Source of the DNA: JAENVU01 sp038250905
GTDB lineage: Bacteria > Actinomycetota > Acidimicrobiia > IMCC26256 > JAENVU01
Assembly (NCBI GenBank): GCA_038250905.1
Contig: JBBSBV010000021.1
Location: forward strand, 13,324 to 77,323
Direction: 5' to 3'
Length of the DNA stretch: 64,000 nucleotides
Positions 1 through 10,910 of this stretch are shown in pieces. Under the pieces are notes generated by a model. The model saw nothing but the letters and a program-made list of their open reading frames with translations. It made no database searches and was not told where the DNA came from. Position 1 is the stretch's first letter, and each line of letters begins with the position of its first letter. The position numbers were made by a program, and so were the translations under genes.

Positions 1-1695
1 CAGCTCGCGCGCCCCGATGGAGACGGAGTGCGCGCCATCCTCGGGTCGCGCGGGCACCGGCTCGCCCGCCACGGCCTCCACATCCCACCCGCCGTCCTCG
101 CGGTCGCGCAACACCGCGATCGCGTCGGCCGAGAACGCGGCGCGGAGTTGCGCGACCAGCTGCGGCAACGGATCGTCCGAGCTGGCCAGCGTGCCTCCCA
201 ACGCGGCGAGGGTCTCGGCTTCGGCTCGCGCGCGCGCGGCATCCGCCGCCCGCCGGTTCGCCACACTCACCAACCAGCTCACGACCCCGGCGACGATGAG
301 GAACACGAACAGCGCCAGGATGTTCTCGCCCTGCTCGATGGTGAACGTGTGGATCGGCGGCGTGAAATAGAAGTTCGCCAGCAACGAGCCCGACACCGCG
401 GCGACGAGGGCCGGGAGGAGACCGCCAATCGCCGCCACCACGACGACGAGGAGCAGGAACAGCAGGAGGTCGCTCGGCAATCCGAGGGTGTCCCGTACCA
501 ACGCCAGACCCGTCGCCAAGACCAGCGGCCCGAACAGCGCAAGGAGCCAGCCGATCACGAGGCGACGCCGGGAGAGATGCCCGCTCCCGGTCGGCTGCCA
601 CATCGGGGGCGGCGACGGCTCCACGCCCACCGTCGAGATCACGTGCACATCGATGGGGCCCGACGACCGGAGTACGCCGTTGATCACCGATCCCCGCAGG
701 AACTCGGTCCAGCGCGATTGCTGGCTCGCGCCCATCACCAGTTGGGTCGCGTTCTCGGCCTTCGCGAATCCGAGGAGCGCGTCGGCAACGTCGCCGCCGC
801 TCACCTCGCGGTATTCGCCGCCGAGCTCCGAGAGGAGGCGGCGCAGTTCGGTCAGCCGTTCCGTCGACGGCCCGGCCAGACCATCGGCCGGGCGGACATG
901 GACTCCGAGGAGTTCACCGCGCGTCCGCATCGCCATGCGAGCCGCGCGACGGATCACGTCGTCACCGCCCGGTGCACCCGTGATCGCGACGACCACTCGT
1001 TCCCGCGTCTCCCAGGTACCCGTGATGCCGTGCGCCTCGCGGTAGAGCTCGAGCGCTTCGTCGACCCGATCCGCCGTCCACATCAGCGCCAGCTCGCGCA
1101 GTGCGTTGAGATTGCCGACCCGGAAGTAGTTGGCGAGCGCGGCGTCGACCTTCTCGGGTTTGTAGATGTTGCCGTGGGCCATCCGCCGGCGGAGCGCCTC
1201 GGGGGTCTGGTCCACCAGCTCGACCTGCTCGGCCCGCCGCACGATCTCGTCGGGGATCTTCTCTTTCTGCTCGATCCCGGTGATCTCCTCGACGACGTCG
1301 TTCATCGACTCGAGGTGCTGGATGTTCACGGTCGAGATGACGTCGATGCCGGCGTCGAGCAGCTCCTCGACATCCTGCCAGCGCTTTTCGTTCCGGCTGC
1401 CGGGGATGTTGGAATGAGCGAGCTCGTCGACCAGGGCGACCGCGGGACGGCGGGCCAGGATCGCGTCGACGTCCATCTCCTCGAAGCTGGTGTCCCGATA
1501 CGCGATGCGGCGGCGGGGGACGACCTCGAGATCCCCGATCTGCTCGGTCGTGTTCGGTCGCCCATGGGTCTCGACGAATCCGACGACGACGTCGGTACCT
1601 CGCTGTCTGCGCCGGCAGCCTTCGTTGAGCATCGCGAACGTCTTGCCGACGCCCGGCGCCGCGCCGAGATAGATACGGAGCTTGCCGCGGGCCAT
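1..1695 (-). CDS. kdpD: Osmosensitive K+ channel histidine kinase KdpD, C-terminus cut by window edge
   Basis: Membrane sensor kinase that responds to K+ limitation and controls kdpFABC through KdpE. The ATG at 1695 starts MARGKLRIYLGAAPGVGKTF, carrying the N-terminal Walker A (PGVGKT) of the KdpD domain, followed by the family's STVNIQHLE segment near residue 125. Next come a USP-like region (about 230-370), a DUF4118 four-helix membrane segment (about 380-490) and the start of a GAF-like region. 565 residues are visible of the usual 850-900; the HisKA and ATPase domains and probably kdpE lie left of position 1. It starts 18 nt after the kdpC stop, so it is the last visible gene of the kdp operon. 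Identity is secure; the boundaries of the later domains are approximate. Confidence 0.95.
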   Translation of the reverse strand, partial: MARGKLRIYLGAAPGVGKTFAMLNEGCRRRQRGTDVVVGFVETHGRPNTTEQIGDLEVVPRRRIAYRDTSFEEMDVDAILARRPAVALVDELAHSNIPGSRNEKRWQDVEELLDAGIDVISTVNIQHLESMNDVVEEITGIEQKEKIPDEIVRRAEQVELVDQTPEALRRRMAHGNIYKPEKVDAALANYFRVGNLNALRELALMWTADRVDEALELYREAHGITGTWETRERVVVAITGAPGGDDVIRRAARMAMRTRGELLGVHVRPADGLAGPSTERLTELRRLLSELGGEYREVSGGDVADALLGFAKAENATQLVMGASQQSRWTEFLRGSVINGVLRSSGPIDVHVISTVGVEPSPPPMWQPTGSGHLSRRRLVIGWLLALFGPLVLATGLALVRDTLGLPSDLLLFLLLVVVVAAIGGLLPALVAAVSGSLLANFYFTPPIHTFTIEQGENILALFVFLIVAGVVSWLVSVANRRAADAARARAEAETLAALGGTLASSDDPLPQLVAQLRAAFSADAIAVLRDREDGGWDVEAVAGEPVPARPEDGAHSVSIGAREL

Positions 1696-1713
1696 TGCCG
1701 CGAGCCTACGGAC

Positions 1714-2355
1714 TCAGGCCAGCCGGTCGAGGGCGATGTTGAGCTGCAACACGTTCACACCGGCCTCACCGAGGAACCCGAGTGCGCGACCGTCGGTGTG
1801 CTCGTCGATGAGCTTGCGCACCTGCACCACCGAGAGCCCTCGCACCCTGGCGACCCGCCGGGCTTGCAGCCGGGCGTTCGCAATCGAGATGTGCGGGTCG
1901 AGCCCGGACGCCGACGCGGTGACCGCGTCGACCGGCACCTTGACCGAGGCCGCCAACCCGTTTTCCTTCCGGTAGTCGGCGACCCGCTGCTTCACCGCGG
2001 CGATCAGATCAGGGTTGGTCGGTCCCAAGTTGGATCCGGAGCTGTTGTCCTGGCTCAGGTTCTTCGGGTCGTTCGGAACCGTCTTCTTGTGATTGTTGGG
2101 ATCGGTCGCGTCCGAACCGGTGGCCGCGGCACCCGCCGCGCTCGGACGTCCGTGGAAGTACTTCGCCTTCGTAAAGGTCTGACCGAGGAGCCTCGATCCC
2201 ACGACATGCCCGTTCACCGACAGCTCGGAGCCGTTCGCTTTGTCGGAGAAACCGAGCTGCGCGATACCCGTGATCACGAGCGGGAATGCCACTCCGACCA
2301 GCAGGGTGAAAACGAGCAACATCAGGATCGACGGCAGGAGTTGGCGTCGCATCAC
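1714..2355 (-). CDS. kdpC: K+-transporting ATPase subunit C (KdpC)
   Basis: KdpC is the single-span subunit that stabilises nucleotide binding in the KdpFABC K+ pump. The 213-residue protein has one N-terminal membrane helix (about residues 8-30, ending in VGVAFPLVITGIAQ), then the KdpC signatures GSRLLGQTFTKAKYFHGRPSA, PVDAVTASASGLDPHIS and a C-terminal helix rich in RVARVRGL. Its ATG overlaps the kdpB stop by 4 bp (ATGA), which implies translational coupling. Length matches the family (about 190-215). A second ATG follows the first codon; either could start translation. Confidence 0.96.
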   Translation of the reverse strand: MMRRQLLPSILMLLVFTLLVGVAFPLVITGIAQLGFSDKANGSELSVNGHVVGSRLLGQTFTKAKYFHGRPSAAGAAATGSDATDPNNHKKTVPNDPKNLSQDNSSGSNLGPTNPDLIAAVKQRVADYRKENGLAASVKVPVDAVTASASGLDPHISIANARLQARRVARVRGLSVVQVRKLIDEHTDGRALGFLGEAGVNVLQLNIALDRLA

Positions 2356-4448
2356 TTCACCCCCAGGGCTGTGACGAGCATGTCGATGAGCTTGATCCCG
2401 ATGAACGGGGCGATGATGCCGCCGACTCCGTAGATCAGGATGTTCCGGCGCAGCAGCTGCGCGGCACCGCTCGGGACGAACTTCACTCCGCGCAACGCCA
2501 GCGGAATCAACAACACGATGATGAGCGCATTGAAGATCACCGCCGAGAGAATCGCGGAGCGCGGTGTGCTGAGGTTCATGATGTTGATCCGGTCGAGCTG
2601 GGGAAACACCGTGAGGAACATTGCCGGCACGATCGCGAAGTACTTCGCGACGTCGTTCGCGATGGAGAACGTGGTCAGTGACCCACGGGTGATCAGCAGC
2701 TGCTTGCCGATCTCGACGATGTCGATGAGCTTCGTCGGGTCGGAGTCGAGGTCGACCATGTTGCCGGCCTCCTTCGCGGCCTGCGTCCCGGTGTTCATCG
2801 CGACACCCACGTCGGCCTGTGCGAGCGCCGGCGCGTCGTTCGTGCCGTCACCCGTCATGGCGACGAGCCGGCTGCCGGCCTGCTCCTTCTTGATGTAGGC
2901 CATCTTCTCCTCGGGCGTGGCCTCGGCGATGAAGTCGTCGACGCCGGCTTCGGCCGCTATCACTCGCGCGGTGATCGGGTTGTCACCGGTGACCATCACC
3001 GTCCGGATGCCCATCTTGCGGAGCTCGTCGAAGCGCTCCTTCATGCCCGGCTTGACCGTGTCCTTGAGATAGATGACCCCGAGCGCCTTTGCGGCTGCGC
3101 CGTTCCGGCTCGCCACGACGAGCGGCGTCCCGCCCAGGCCGGAGATCGCGTCGACCTCGTCCATGAGCTCGATCGGCACGGTGCCACCGTGCTCCTCGAC
3201 CCACCGGCGCACCGAGTCGGCCGCCCCCTTGCGGATGCTGTGACCTTCGTAATCCAGGCCGCTCATCCGAGTCTGGGCGGTGAAGGCCACCAAATCGGCG
3301 CCCGGGACCTCGCGCGGCGCGAGTCCGTAGCGCTGCTCCGCAAGCTCGAGGATCGAACGACCCTCCGGGGTCTCGTCGGCCAAGCTCGAGAGGAGGGCCG
3401 CGTCGGCCAGGTCCTGCTCCGAGACGCCCGGTGCCGGACGGAACTCCGCCGCCTGCCGTGCACCGAAGGTGATGGTCCCGGTCTTGTCGAGCAGCAGTGT
3501 GTTCACGTCACCGGCGGCCTCGACCGCGCGTCCGCTCATCGCCAGCACGTTCCGGCGGACCAGCCGGTCCATCCCGGCGATGCCGATCGCCGAAAGCAGA
3601 CCGCCGATCGTCGTGGGGATCAGGCAGACGAGCAGCGCGACCAGGACGACCACCGACTGCTCGGCGTTCGCGTAGATCGAGAACGGCTGCAGGCTCACCG
3701 TGGCGAGGAGGAAGATGATCGTCAAACCCGCGAGGAGGATGTTGAGCGCGATCTCGTTCGGGGTCTTCTGGCGCTCCGACCCCTCGACCAGGGCGATCAT
3801 GCGGTCGATGAAGGTCTCACCCGGACGAGCGGTGATGCGCACGACGATCCGGTCCGAGAGCACACGCGTCCCGCCCGTGACCGCCGAGCGGTCACCGCCG
3901 GCTTCCCGGATGACCGGGGCCGACTCGCCGGTGATCGCCGATTCGTCGATGCTCGCGATCCCCTCGACGACATCGCCGTCGCTCGGAATCACCTCGCCGG
4001 CCACGACGACCACCTCGTCACCCAGATCGAGCTGAGTGCCGGGGACTTCCTCGAGGGCGCCGTCGGCGCGACGCCGGTTGGCCATCGTCTCGGACCGGGT
4101 CTTGCGGAGCGTGTCCGCCTGCGCCTTGCCGCGCCCCTCGGCGACGGCCTCGGCGAAGTTCGCGAACAACACCGTGAACCAGAGGAACGCGGCAACGAGT
4201 GCCGCGAACACGTTCTCGCTCGTGCTCGCCGATGAGAGGTCCGTGAAGAAGAGGACGGTCGTCAGCACGCTGCCGACCTCCACGACGAACATGACGGGGT
4301 TCCGCATGAGGTGGCGCGGGTTGAGCTTGACGAAGCTGTCCCCGACGGCGCGCCGCATGATCGTCGGGTCGAACATCGAGGTCGAAGCGCGGACGCGCTC
4401 GGCCTTCGTCTCGCCCGGCGGGAGGGTCGGAGTAGGAGTCATCGTCAT
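2352..4448 (-). CDS. kdpB: K+-transporting P-type ATPase subunit B (KdpB)
   Basis: Catalytic P-type ATPase subunit of the high-affinity K+ pump. 698 residues, the normal size. Visible motifs are the actuator-domain TGES at about 173-176, the phosphorylation motif DKTGT with Asp321, MVTGDNP in the P domain and the hinge TGDGTNDAPAL. Seven or so membrane helices flank these domains. The ATG at 4448 is preceded by GAGGAG at a 7-nt spacing, which fixes the start. The gap to kdpA is only 11 nt. In E. coli the TGES serine is an inhibitory phosphorylation site; the same serine is present here. Confidence 0.98.
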   Translation of the reverse strand: MTMTPTPTLPPGETKAERVRASTSMFDPTIMRRAVGDSFVKLNPRHLMRNPVMFVVEVGSVLTTVLFFTDLSSASTSENVFAALVAAFLWFTVLFANFAEAVAEGRGKAQADTLRKTRSETMANRRRADGALEEVPGTQLDLGDEVVVVAGEVIPSDGDVVEGIASIDESAITGESAPVIREAGGDRSAVTGGTRVLSDRIVVRITARPGETFIDRMIALVEGSERQKTPNEIALNILLAGLTIIFLLATVSLQPFSIYANAEQSVVVLVALLVCLIPTTIGGLLSAIGIAGMDRLVRRNVLAMSGRAVEAAGDVNTLLLDKTGTITFGARQAAEFRPAPGVSEQDLADAALLSSLADETPEGRSILELAEQRYGLAPREVPGADLVAFTAQTRMSGLDYEGHSIRKGAADSVRRWVEEHGGTVPIELMDEVDAISGLGGTPLVVASRNGAAAKALGVIYLKDTVKPGMKERFDELRKMGIRTVMVTGDNPITARVIAAEAGVDDFIAEATPEEKMAYIKKEQAGSRLVAMTGDGTNDAPALAQADVGVAMNTGTQAAKEAGNMVDLDSDPTKLIDIVEIGKQLLITRGSLTTFSIANDVAKYFAIVPAMFLTVFPQLDRINIMNLSTPRSAILSAVIFNALIIVLLIPLALRGVKFVPSGAAQLLRRNILIYGVGGIIAPFIGIKLIDMLVTALGVK

Positions 4449-4459
4449 TGGGGATCTCC

Positions 4460-6172
4460 TCAGATTCCGAGCTGCTCGACGATGGGACCGAGCGCGAGTG
4501 CGGGGAAGAACGTCAGGCCGGCGACGACGACGATCACGCCAAACAGCAGACCTGCGAAGAGCGGCGTGTCGGTCGGGAACGTTCCCGCCGACGCCGGAAC
4601 CTTGTCCTTCCGCGCGAGCGCTCCCGCGAGCGCCAAGGTCGGGATGATCAAGAAGTACCGACCGATCAACATCGCGATTCCGAGTGCGATGTTCATGAAC
4701 TGTGTGTTCGCCGTGATGCCCGCGAACGCCGAGCCGTTGTTGTTCCCGGCCGACGTGAAGGCGTACAGCACCTCGGAGAAGCCGTGCGGACCCGGATTCG
4801 ACACCGACCCGTTGAGCACACTCGGCGTGACGATGGCCACCGCGGTACCGATCAGGACGGCGACCGGCATCGCGAGGATGTAGAGGACGACGAGCTTCAC
4901 CTCCGTCGCCTGGATCTTCTTTCCGAGGTACTCCGGTGTGCGACCGACCATCAGGCCGGCGATGAAGACCGCGAGGAGCGCGAGCACGAGCATGCCGTTC
5001 AGCCCGACGCCGACACCGCCCGGGCTGATCTCACCGAGCTTCATGTGGATCATGCACATCATCCCGCCGAGCGGCGTGTAACTGTCGTGCATCGAGTTCA
5101 CCGAGCCGTTGGAGGTCCCAGTGGTGGACGCGCACCATGCCGCCGACGCCGGCGTCCCGAACCGGACGTCCTTGCCCTCGAGGTTGCCTCCCGGCTGGCT
5201 CGTCGTGGTCGCCTGGTTGGCGCCCGCCGCCGTGAGCTTCGGGTTGCCGTTCAGCTCGAACATGGTCGTGAGACCGACAACGAGCGCCCAGATCACGACC
5301 ATGACCGCGAGCAGCACCCATCCCTGGCGTTGCTCGCCGACCATCTTCCCGTAGGTGTAGGTCAGCGACACGGGGATGAGAAGGATGAAGAAGAGGCCGA
5401 ACAGGTCCGAGAAGCCATTCGGGTTCGAGAGTGGGTGTGCGGAGTTCACGTTGAAGAACCCGCCGCCATTGGTCCCCAGCATCTTGATGGCTTCCTGGCT
5501 GGCGGACGGCCCGCCCGGGATCACCTGAGACCTGCCCTCGAGCGTCTTGACCACGTCGAAACCGTGAAGGTTCTGGACGACGCCGGCACAGACGTAGACG
5601 AGGGCGCCCACGAACGCGATCGGGATCAGGATGCGAAGGGTCGTCCGGGTCAGATCGACCCAGAAGTTGCCGACCGTGTCGGAACGCCGACGCGCGAGAC
5701 CCCGGATCAACGCGGCCATCACCGCCATACCGGCCGCGGCCGACACGAAGTTCTGCACCGTCAAGCCGACCATCTGGGTGAAGTTGCTGAGGGTCGACTC
5801 CGGGGAGTAGCTCTGCCAGTTCGTGTTGGTCACGAAACTCGTGGCCGTGTTGAACGAGAGTGCCTCTCCCACCCGCGGTGCGTGGGTCGGGTTGAACGGC
5901 AGCACCGTCTGGAGTCGCTGCATCGCGTAGAGCAGGAGGAGCCCGACGACGCTGAAGGCCAACACCGAAAAGGCGTAGACCGTCCAGCGCTGCTCTCGCT
6001 CGGGATCGACACGACACCAGCGATAGATCGCGCGTTCTACAGGCAGGAACAGGCGATCACCCGGGGCGGACCCGTCCCCGTACACCTTGGCCATGTATCC
6101 GCCGAGCCGCGGGATGGCGATCGCGAGGAGCACGATCAGGAAGGCCAGTTGTGCCCACGCAGCTGCGCTCAT
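4460..6172 (-). CDS. kdpA: K+-transporting ATPase subunit A (KdpA)
   Basis: K+-selective channel-like subunit of KdpFABC, related to the Trk/Ktr superfamily. 570 residues with about ten membrane helices. The selectivity-filter regions are readable: TSFVTNTNWQSYSPE near residue 115, GTNGGGFFNVNSAHP near 235, and GNNNGSAFAG in the last third. The ATG overlaps the kdpF stop as TGATG. It belongs to the leftward operon from the small gene at 6398 to kdpD and is presumably induced by low K+ through KdpDE. Confidence 0.98.
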   Translation of the reverse strand: MSAAAWAQLAFLIVLLAIAIPRLGGYMAKVYGDGSAPGDRLFLPVERAIYRWCRVDPEREQRWTVYAFSVLAFSVVGLLLLYAMQRLQTVLPFNPTHAPRVGEALSFNTATSFVTNTNWQSYSPESTLSNFTQMVGLTVQNFVSAAAGMAVMAALIRGLARRRSDTVGNFWVDLTRTTLRILIPIAFVGALVYVCAGVVQNLHGFDVVKTLEGRSQVIPGGPSASQEAIKMLGTNGGGFFNVNSAHPLSNPNGFSDLFGLFFILLIPVSLTYTYGKMVGEQRQGWVLLAVMVVIWALVVGLTTMFELNGNPKLTAAGANQATTTSQPGGNLEGKDVRFGTPASAAWCASTTGTSNGSVNSMHDSYTPLGGMMCMIHMKLGEISPGGVGVGLNGMLVLALLAVFIAGLMVGRTPEYLGKKIQATEVKLVVLYILAMPVAVLIGTAVAIVTPSVLNGSVSNPGPHGFSEVLYAFTSAGNNNGSAFAGITANTQFMNIALGIAMLIGRYFLIIPTLALAGALARKDKVPASAGTFPTDTPLFAGLLFGVIVVVAGLTFFPALALGPIVEQLGI

Positions 6173-6261
6173 CAGAACTTCTCCGGAACGATGAGCGCCG
6201 CGACGAGGTAGCCGAGCAGCGCGACGGACAGGACGAGGCCGACAAGGTCCTCGGCGCTCAC
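6172..6261 (-). CDS. kdpF: K+-transporting ATPase subunit F (KdpF), 29 aa
   Basis: A 29-codon gene. The GTG at 6261 opens MSAEDLVGLVLSVALL and the peptide ends in IVPEKF, typical of KdpF, a single-helix lipid-like stabiliser of the KdpABC complex. Its GTG overlaps the stop of the upstream 46-aa gene (GTGA) and its TGA overlaps the kdpA ATG (TGATG). The position directly before kdpA and the terminal PEKF make the call firm despite the size. Confidence 0.93.
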   Translation of the reverse strand: MSAEDLVGLVLSVALLGYLVAALIVPEKF

Positions 6262-6398
6262 GGCGTCACCTCCGTCGAGGACACTGGCTCGGGCGCGTCG
6301 TCGCCGCTGCGCACGATGCGATCGCATCCCGCGACGAACGCGGCGCACAGGGCGAAGAACCCGATGATCACCACGACAACGAAGATGACATCTGCCAT
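6258..6398 (-). CDS. Small single-span membrane protein at the head of the kdp operon, 46 aa
   Basis: The ATG at 6398 follows GGAGTTCTTCAC, a good ribosome site. The product starts MADVIFVVVVIIGFFALCAA, one hydrophobic helix, then a short polar tail (GCDRIVRSGDDAPEPVSS). It overlaps kdpF by 4 bp and so is translated with the pump. Similar short proteins precede kdpF in other actinobacteria, but I know of no assigned function. An accessory subunit or assembly factor of KdpFABC is inferred from context only. Confidence 0.8.
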   Translation of the reverse strand: MADVIFVVVVIIGFFALCAAFVAGCDRIVRSGDDAPEPVSSTEVTP

Positions 6399-6420
6399 GT
6401 GAAGAACTCCTCGATGACCT

Positions 6421-7185
6421 CTAGGACTGCACTTCGTTCGCGAGCACCGTGCCGAGTTGGTCGGCCAGAGCGAGGGCCAGCGCACGGTCCTCGGGTGGCA
6501 CCGAGATCCCACCTCCACCGGACTCGAGATCGATGACGAATCGACCGAACGACCGACCTGCGCCGAACACCGGGAGCGACACCCGACCGCGCACCGGGCG
6601 AGGTACGGAATCCTCGACTCCCGGCACCCGGATGCCCTTGTGGGTGATCTCGGGAAGTTGCTCCTTCAGCGGCGCGGGCTCGAACCGGCACTCGCGTACC
6701 GGGAGCAGTGACACCAACTCCCCCTGGACGATCCCGATCAACCGACCGCGAGGCTCACCGCCGGCCGCCAGTTCCGAGAGGCGGCGCACCCGGATGACCT
6801 CGGCCCGACTCTCGGCCGCCTGGACCTGGCTGCGTCGCGAGCGGACGACCAACTCCCCGACGATCAGCCCGACAGCGACGAGCAGCAACGCCGTCTCGAT
6901 GTCGTCGCGGCTGTTGATCGTGAACGAGGAGTAGGGCCGCGTGAAGAAGAAGTCGAACGATGCCATCGACACCAGCGCTGCCACGGCTCCGGTGGCACGG
7001 CCGCCGAGCACCGCCGCCGCGACCACGACGAGTACGAGCACGAGTGACGCGTTGGAGGTCCGAATGGATTCCCGCAGCGGAATCAGCGCGACCGAAACCA
7101 CGACCGGCCCCACGAGCGCCACCAACCACGCCAGGGGGGACATCGGGTTGGTGGCAGCCCGCCGGGGCTCCTGGTCGTTGCTCAC
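6421..7185 (-). CDS. DUF4118 membrane protein with GAF-like C-terminus (KdpD sensor-like, no kinase)
   Basis: 254 residues from the GTG at 7185; an in-frame ATG at 7209 would add eight. The N-terminal half has four close-packed helices with the DUF4118 signature SFDFFFTRPYSSFTI. A linker (VVRSRRSQVQAAESRAEV) leads to a GAF-like domain ending LALADQLGTVLANE. This is the layout of the middle of KdpD without the Walker A/USP part and without a kinase. TACAAC lies 6 nt upstream of the GTG, as in the next DUF4118 gene, so the mRNA may be leaderless. It ends 22 nt before the kdp operon head. A role in K+ or turgor sensing is inferred from homology and position. Confidence 0.8.
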   Translation of the reverse strand: MSNDQEPRRAATNPMSPLAWLVALVGPVVVSVALIPLRESIRTSNASLVLVLVVVAAAVLGGRATGAVAALVSMASFDFFFTRPYSSFTINSRDDIETALLLVAVGLIVGELVVRSRRSQVQAAESRAEVIRVRRLSELAAGGEPRGRLIGIVQGELVSLLPVRECRFEPAPLKEQLPEITHKGIRVPGVEDSVPRPVRGRVSLPVFGAGRSFGRFVIDLESGGGGISVPPEDRALALALADQLGTVLANEVQS

Positions 7186-7519
7186 GTGACCGTTGTATCC
7201 CGACCGCATGCCGGCGCCTAGGGCCTTGATGCCCTCCTAGCGCGGCGCCGGGCACTCTTGACGCGTGCCTGTCACCGTCGGGTACCGCCGCCGACCGAGG
7301 GGGTGACCGTGCAGACGTTGGATCGACGCCGGCGCAACGGAGTGACGATGGCGTTCGTCGAGGCCGACGATCCCGGAACCGCCACCGCACGTGCGTATCG
7401 AATCGCGCCGCGTCGTTTCGGGTGTGCACGGGTTGCGTACGACCCGGTCGATGCGTCGGCTTCGCCCCGATGCCCGAACCCGATGCCCGAACCCGATGGC
7501 CCCTGAGCCGACGGCTCGA
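7186..7519. other. Intergenic region without a convincing gene
   Basis: A 334-bp space between the two DUF4118 genes. It holds the TACAAC box for the leftward gene and a 13-bp sequence (CCCGAACCCGATG) repeated twice in tandem at about 7472-7498. The short open frames crossing it show no ribosome site and no recognisable protein. Confidence 0.6.
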
Positions 7520-8257
7520 TTACGTCAGGTTGTCGATGGCCGGTCGGGCCAACGCAGCACCCAGCTGCTGCGACAGCGCAACCGCAACCCGGCGCGTCTC
7601 CCGCGTCACGCCGACCGGGCGGCCGGGCGTCAGCCGCAGCCAGCCGACCGTCTCGCCCGCGCCGACGACCGCGAGCGCGACGCCCTCGGCGGGGAGCGCG
7701 AATCCGTCGTCGGTCAACAGGTGCGTCGACGTTTCGACCCGGCCGTCGGGGAACAGCTCGGGAAGTCCGGGCCGCTGCAGGCCGAACCGGCACGACGCGA
7801 GCGACAGGGTCTCGGCGATCTTGTTCTCGACCAGATCGATGAGTGGCAGGATCGAATCATCGGCGGCGATCCGAGCCGCAACGAACTCGAGGCGTTCGAG
7901 TTCCTGCTGGGCCCGCACCGCCTCTCGACGCCGTTCTTTCCCGGCGATCGCGATCTGACCGACAGCCAGCCCGATGATCAGGAGGATCAGCGTGGTGGTG
8001 ACGTCGGACGCGGACGTGATACGGAGTGAGCCGTACGGTTTGGTCAGGAAGAAGTCGAACGAAACCGCCGCGCCGATGGCCGCGATCGCGGCCGCCACTC
8101 GATCGGCAGCCATCGCGATGACCACGACCACGAGCACGAGCATCAGCACCAGGTCGGCGCTGTCGAGTACACCCCGTACCGATACGAGGAACGCGCCGAC
8201 GGCGATCGGGCCGATGCCGGCCGCCACTCGTGCTGCTGGTGACTCGTTTCCCTTCAT
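7520..8257 (-). CDS. Second DUF4118 membrane protein with GAF-like C-terminus
   Basis: 245 residues from the ATG at 8257, which has AGAAGG one base upstream and TACAAC seven bases upstream; a longer open frame to 8347 has no support. Four N-terminal helices carry the DUF4118 signature VSFDFFLTKPYGSLRI. A coiled linker (ERRREAVRAQQELERLE) and a GAF-like half ending VALSQQLGAALARP follow. It is a paralogue of the gene at 6421-7185 with the same architecture, again with no HisKA or ATPase domain. Neighbouring K+ transport genes suggest a sensory or regulatory role; this is inference. Confidence 0.8.
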   Translation of the reverse strand: MKGNESPAARVAAGIGPIAVGAFLVSVRGVLDSADLVLMLVLVVVVIAMAADRVAAAIAAIGAAVSFDFFLTKPYGSLRITSASDVTTTLILLIIGLAVGQIAIAGKERRREAVRAQQELERLEFVAARIAADDSILPLIDLVENKIAETLSLASCRFGLQRPGLPELFPDGRVETSTHLLTDDGFALPAEGVALAVVGAGETVGWLRLTPGRPVGVTRETRRVAVALSQQLGAALARPAIDNLT

Positions 8258-8351
8258 GCCTTCTGTTGTACGGCGCGCGGCCGGCCGAAGGAAGGGGCTT
8301 GACGCGTTTCTTACGCCGTCGAGCGATCTTTTGACGCGGCCGGACAACGAA

Positions 8352-8380
8352 GATGCCCGCGGCCGGGGCCGCGGGGCATC
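8352..8380 (-). terminator. Hairpin downstream of the pyrophosphatase gene
   Basis: GATGCCCGCGGCC faces GGCCGCGGGGCATC, a 13-bp stem with one bulged G, 23 nt past the stop of the leftward pyrophosphatase gene. There is no clear U-run, as is common for actinobacterial terminators. Confidence 0.7.
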
Positions 8381-8402
8381 TCACAGGTTCGCCGACCGTG
8401 GG

Positions 8403-10733
<2,331 letters not shown>

Positions 10734-10799
10734 GTGCTGACGTGCTCCTTGCTGGTTGAAACGAGCGACCTGACGGTCGGGGTGCCCCAAAGCCCGGCG

Positions 10800-10828
10800 A
10801 CGCTACGGGGCGTCGAGAAGGGCGTCAA
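10800..10828 (-). promoter_or_regulatory. Sigma70-type promoter for hppA
   Basis: On the minus strand TTGACG (10828-10823) and TAGCGT (10805-10800) are separated by exactly 17 nt, about 67 nt before the hppA ATG. This is a good match to the actinobacterial primary-sigma consensus. Confidence 0.65.
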
Positions 10829-10910
10829 TCTAGCCAAGCCGGCCGGGCAGTGATCGAAGCGGGGACCCCGGAGCGTCCGAACGGCACGGATTGGCACCGA
10901 ACCGGGGAAA

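Noticed and set aside
28..2433. 801-codon open frame on the plus strand
   Set aside because: It is the antisense shadow of kdpD and kdpC, whose motifs are unmistakable; its own translation is Arg/Glu/His-rich low-complexity typical of GC-rich antisense frames.
4448..6211. 587-codon open frame on the plus strand
   Set aside because: Antisense to kdpA; the minus-strand frame has all KdpA filter motifs.
7258..7506. 82-codon plus-strand open frame between the DUF4118 genes
   Set aside because: No ribosome site, no family resemblance, and it ends in a 13-bp tandem repeat; treated as non-coding.
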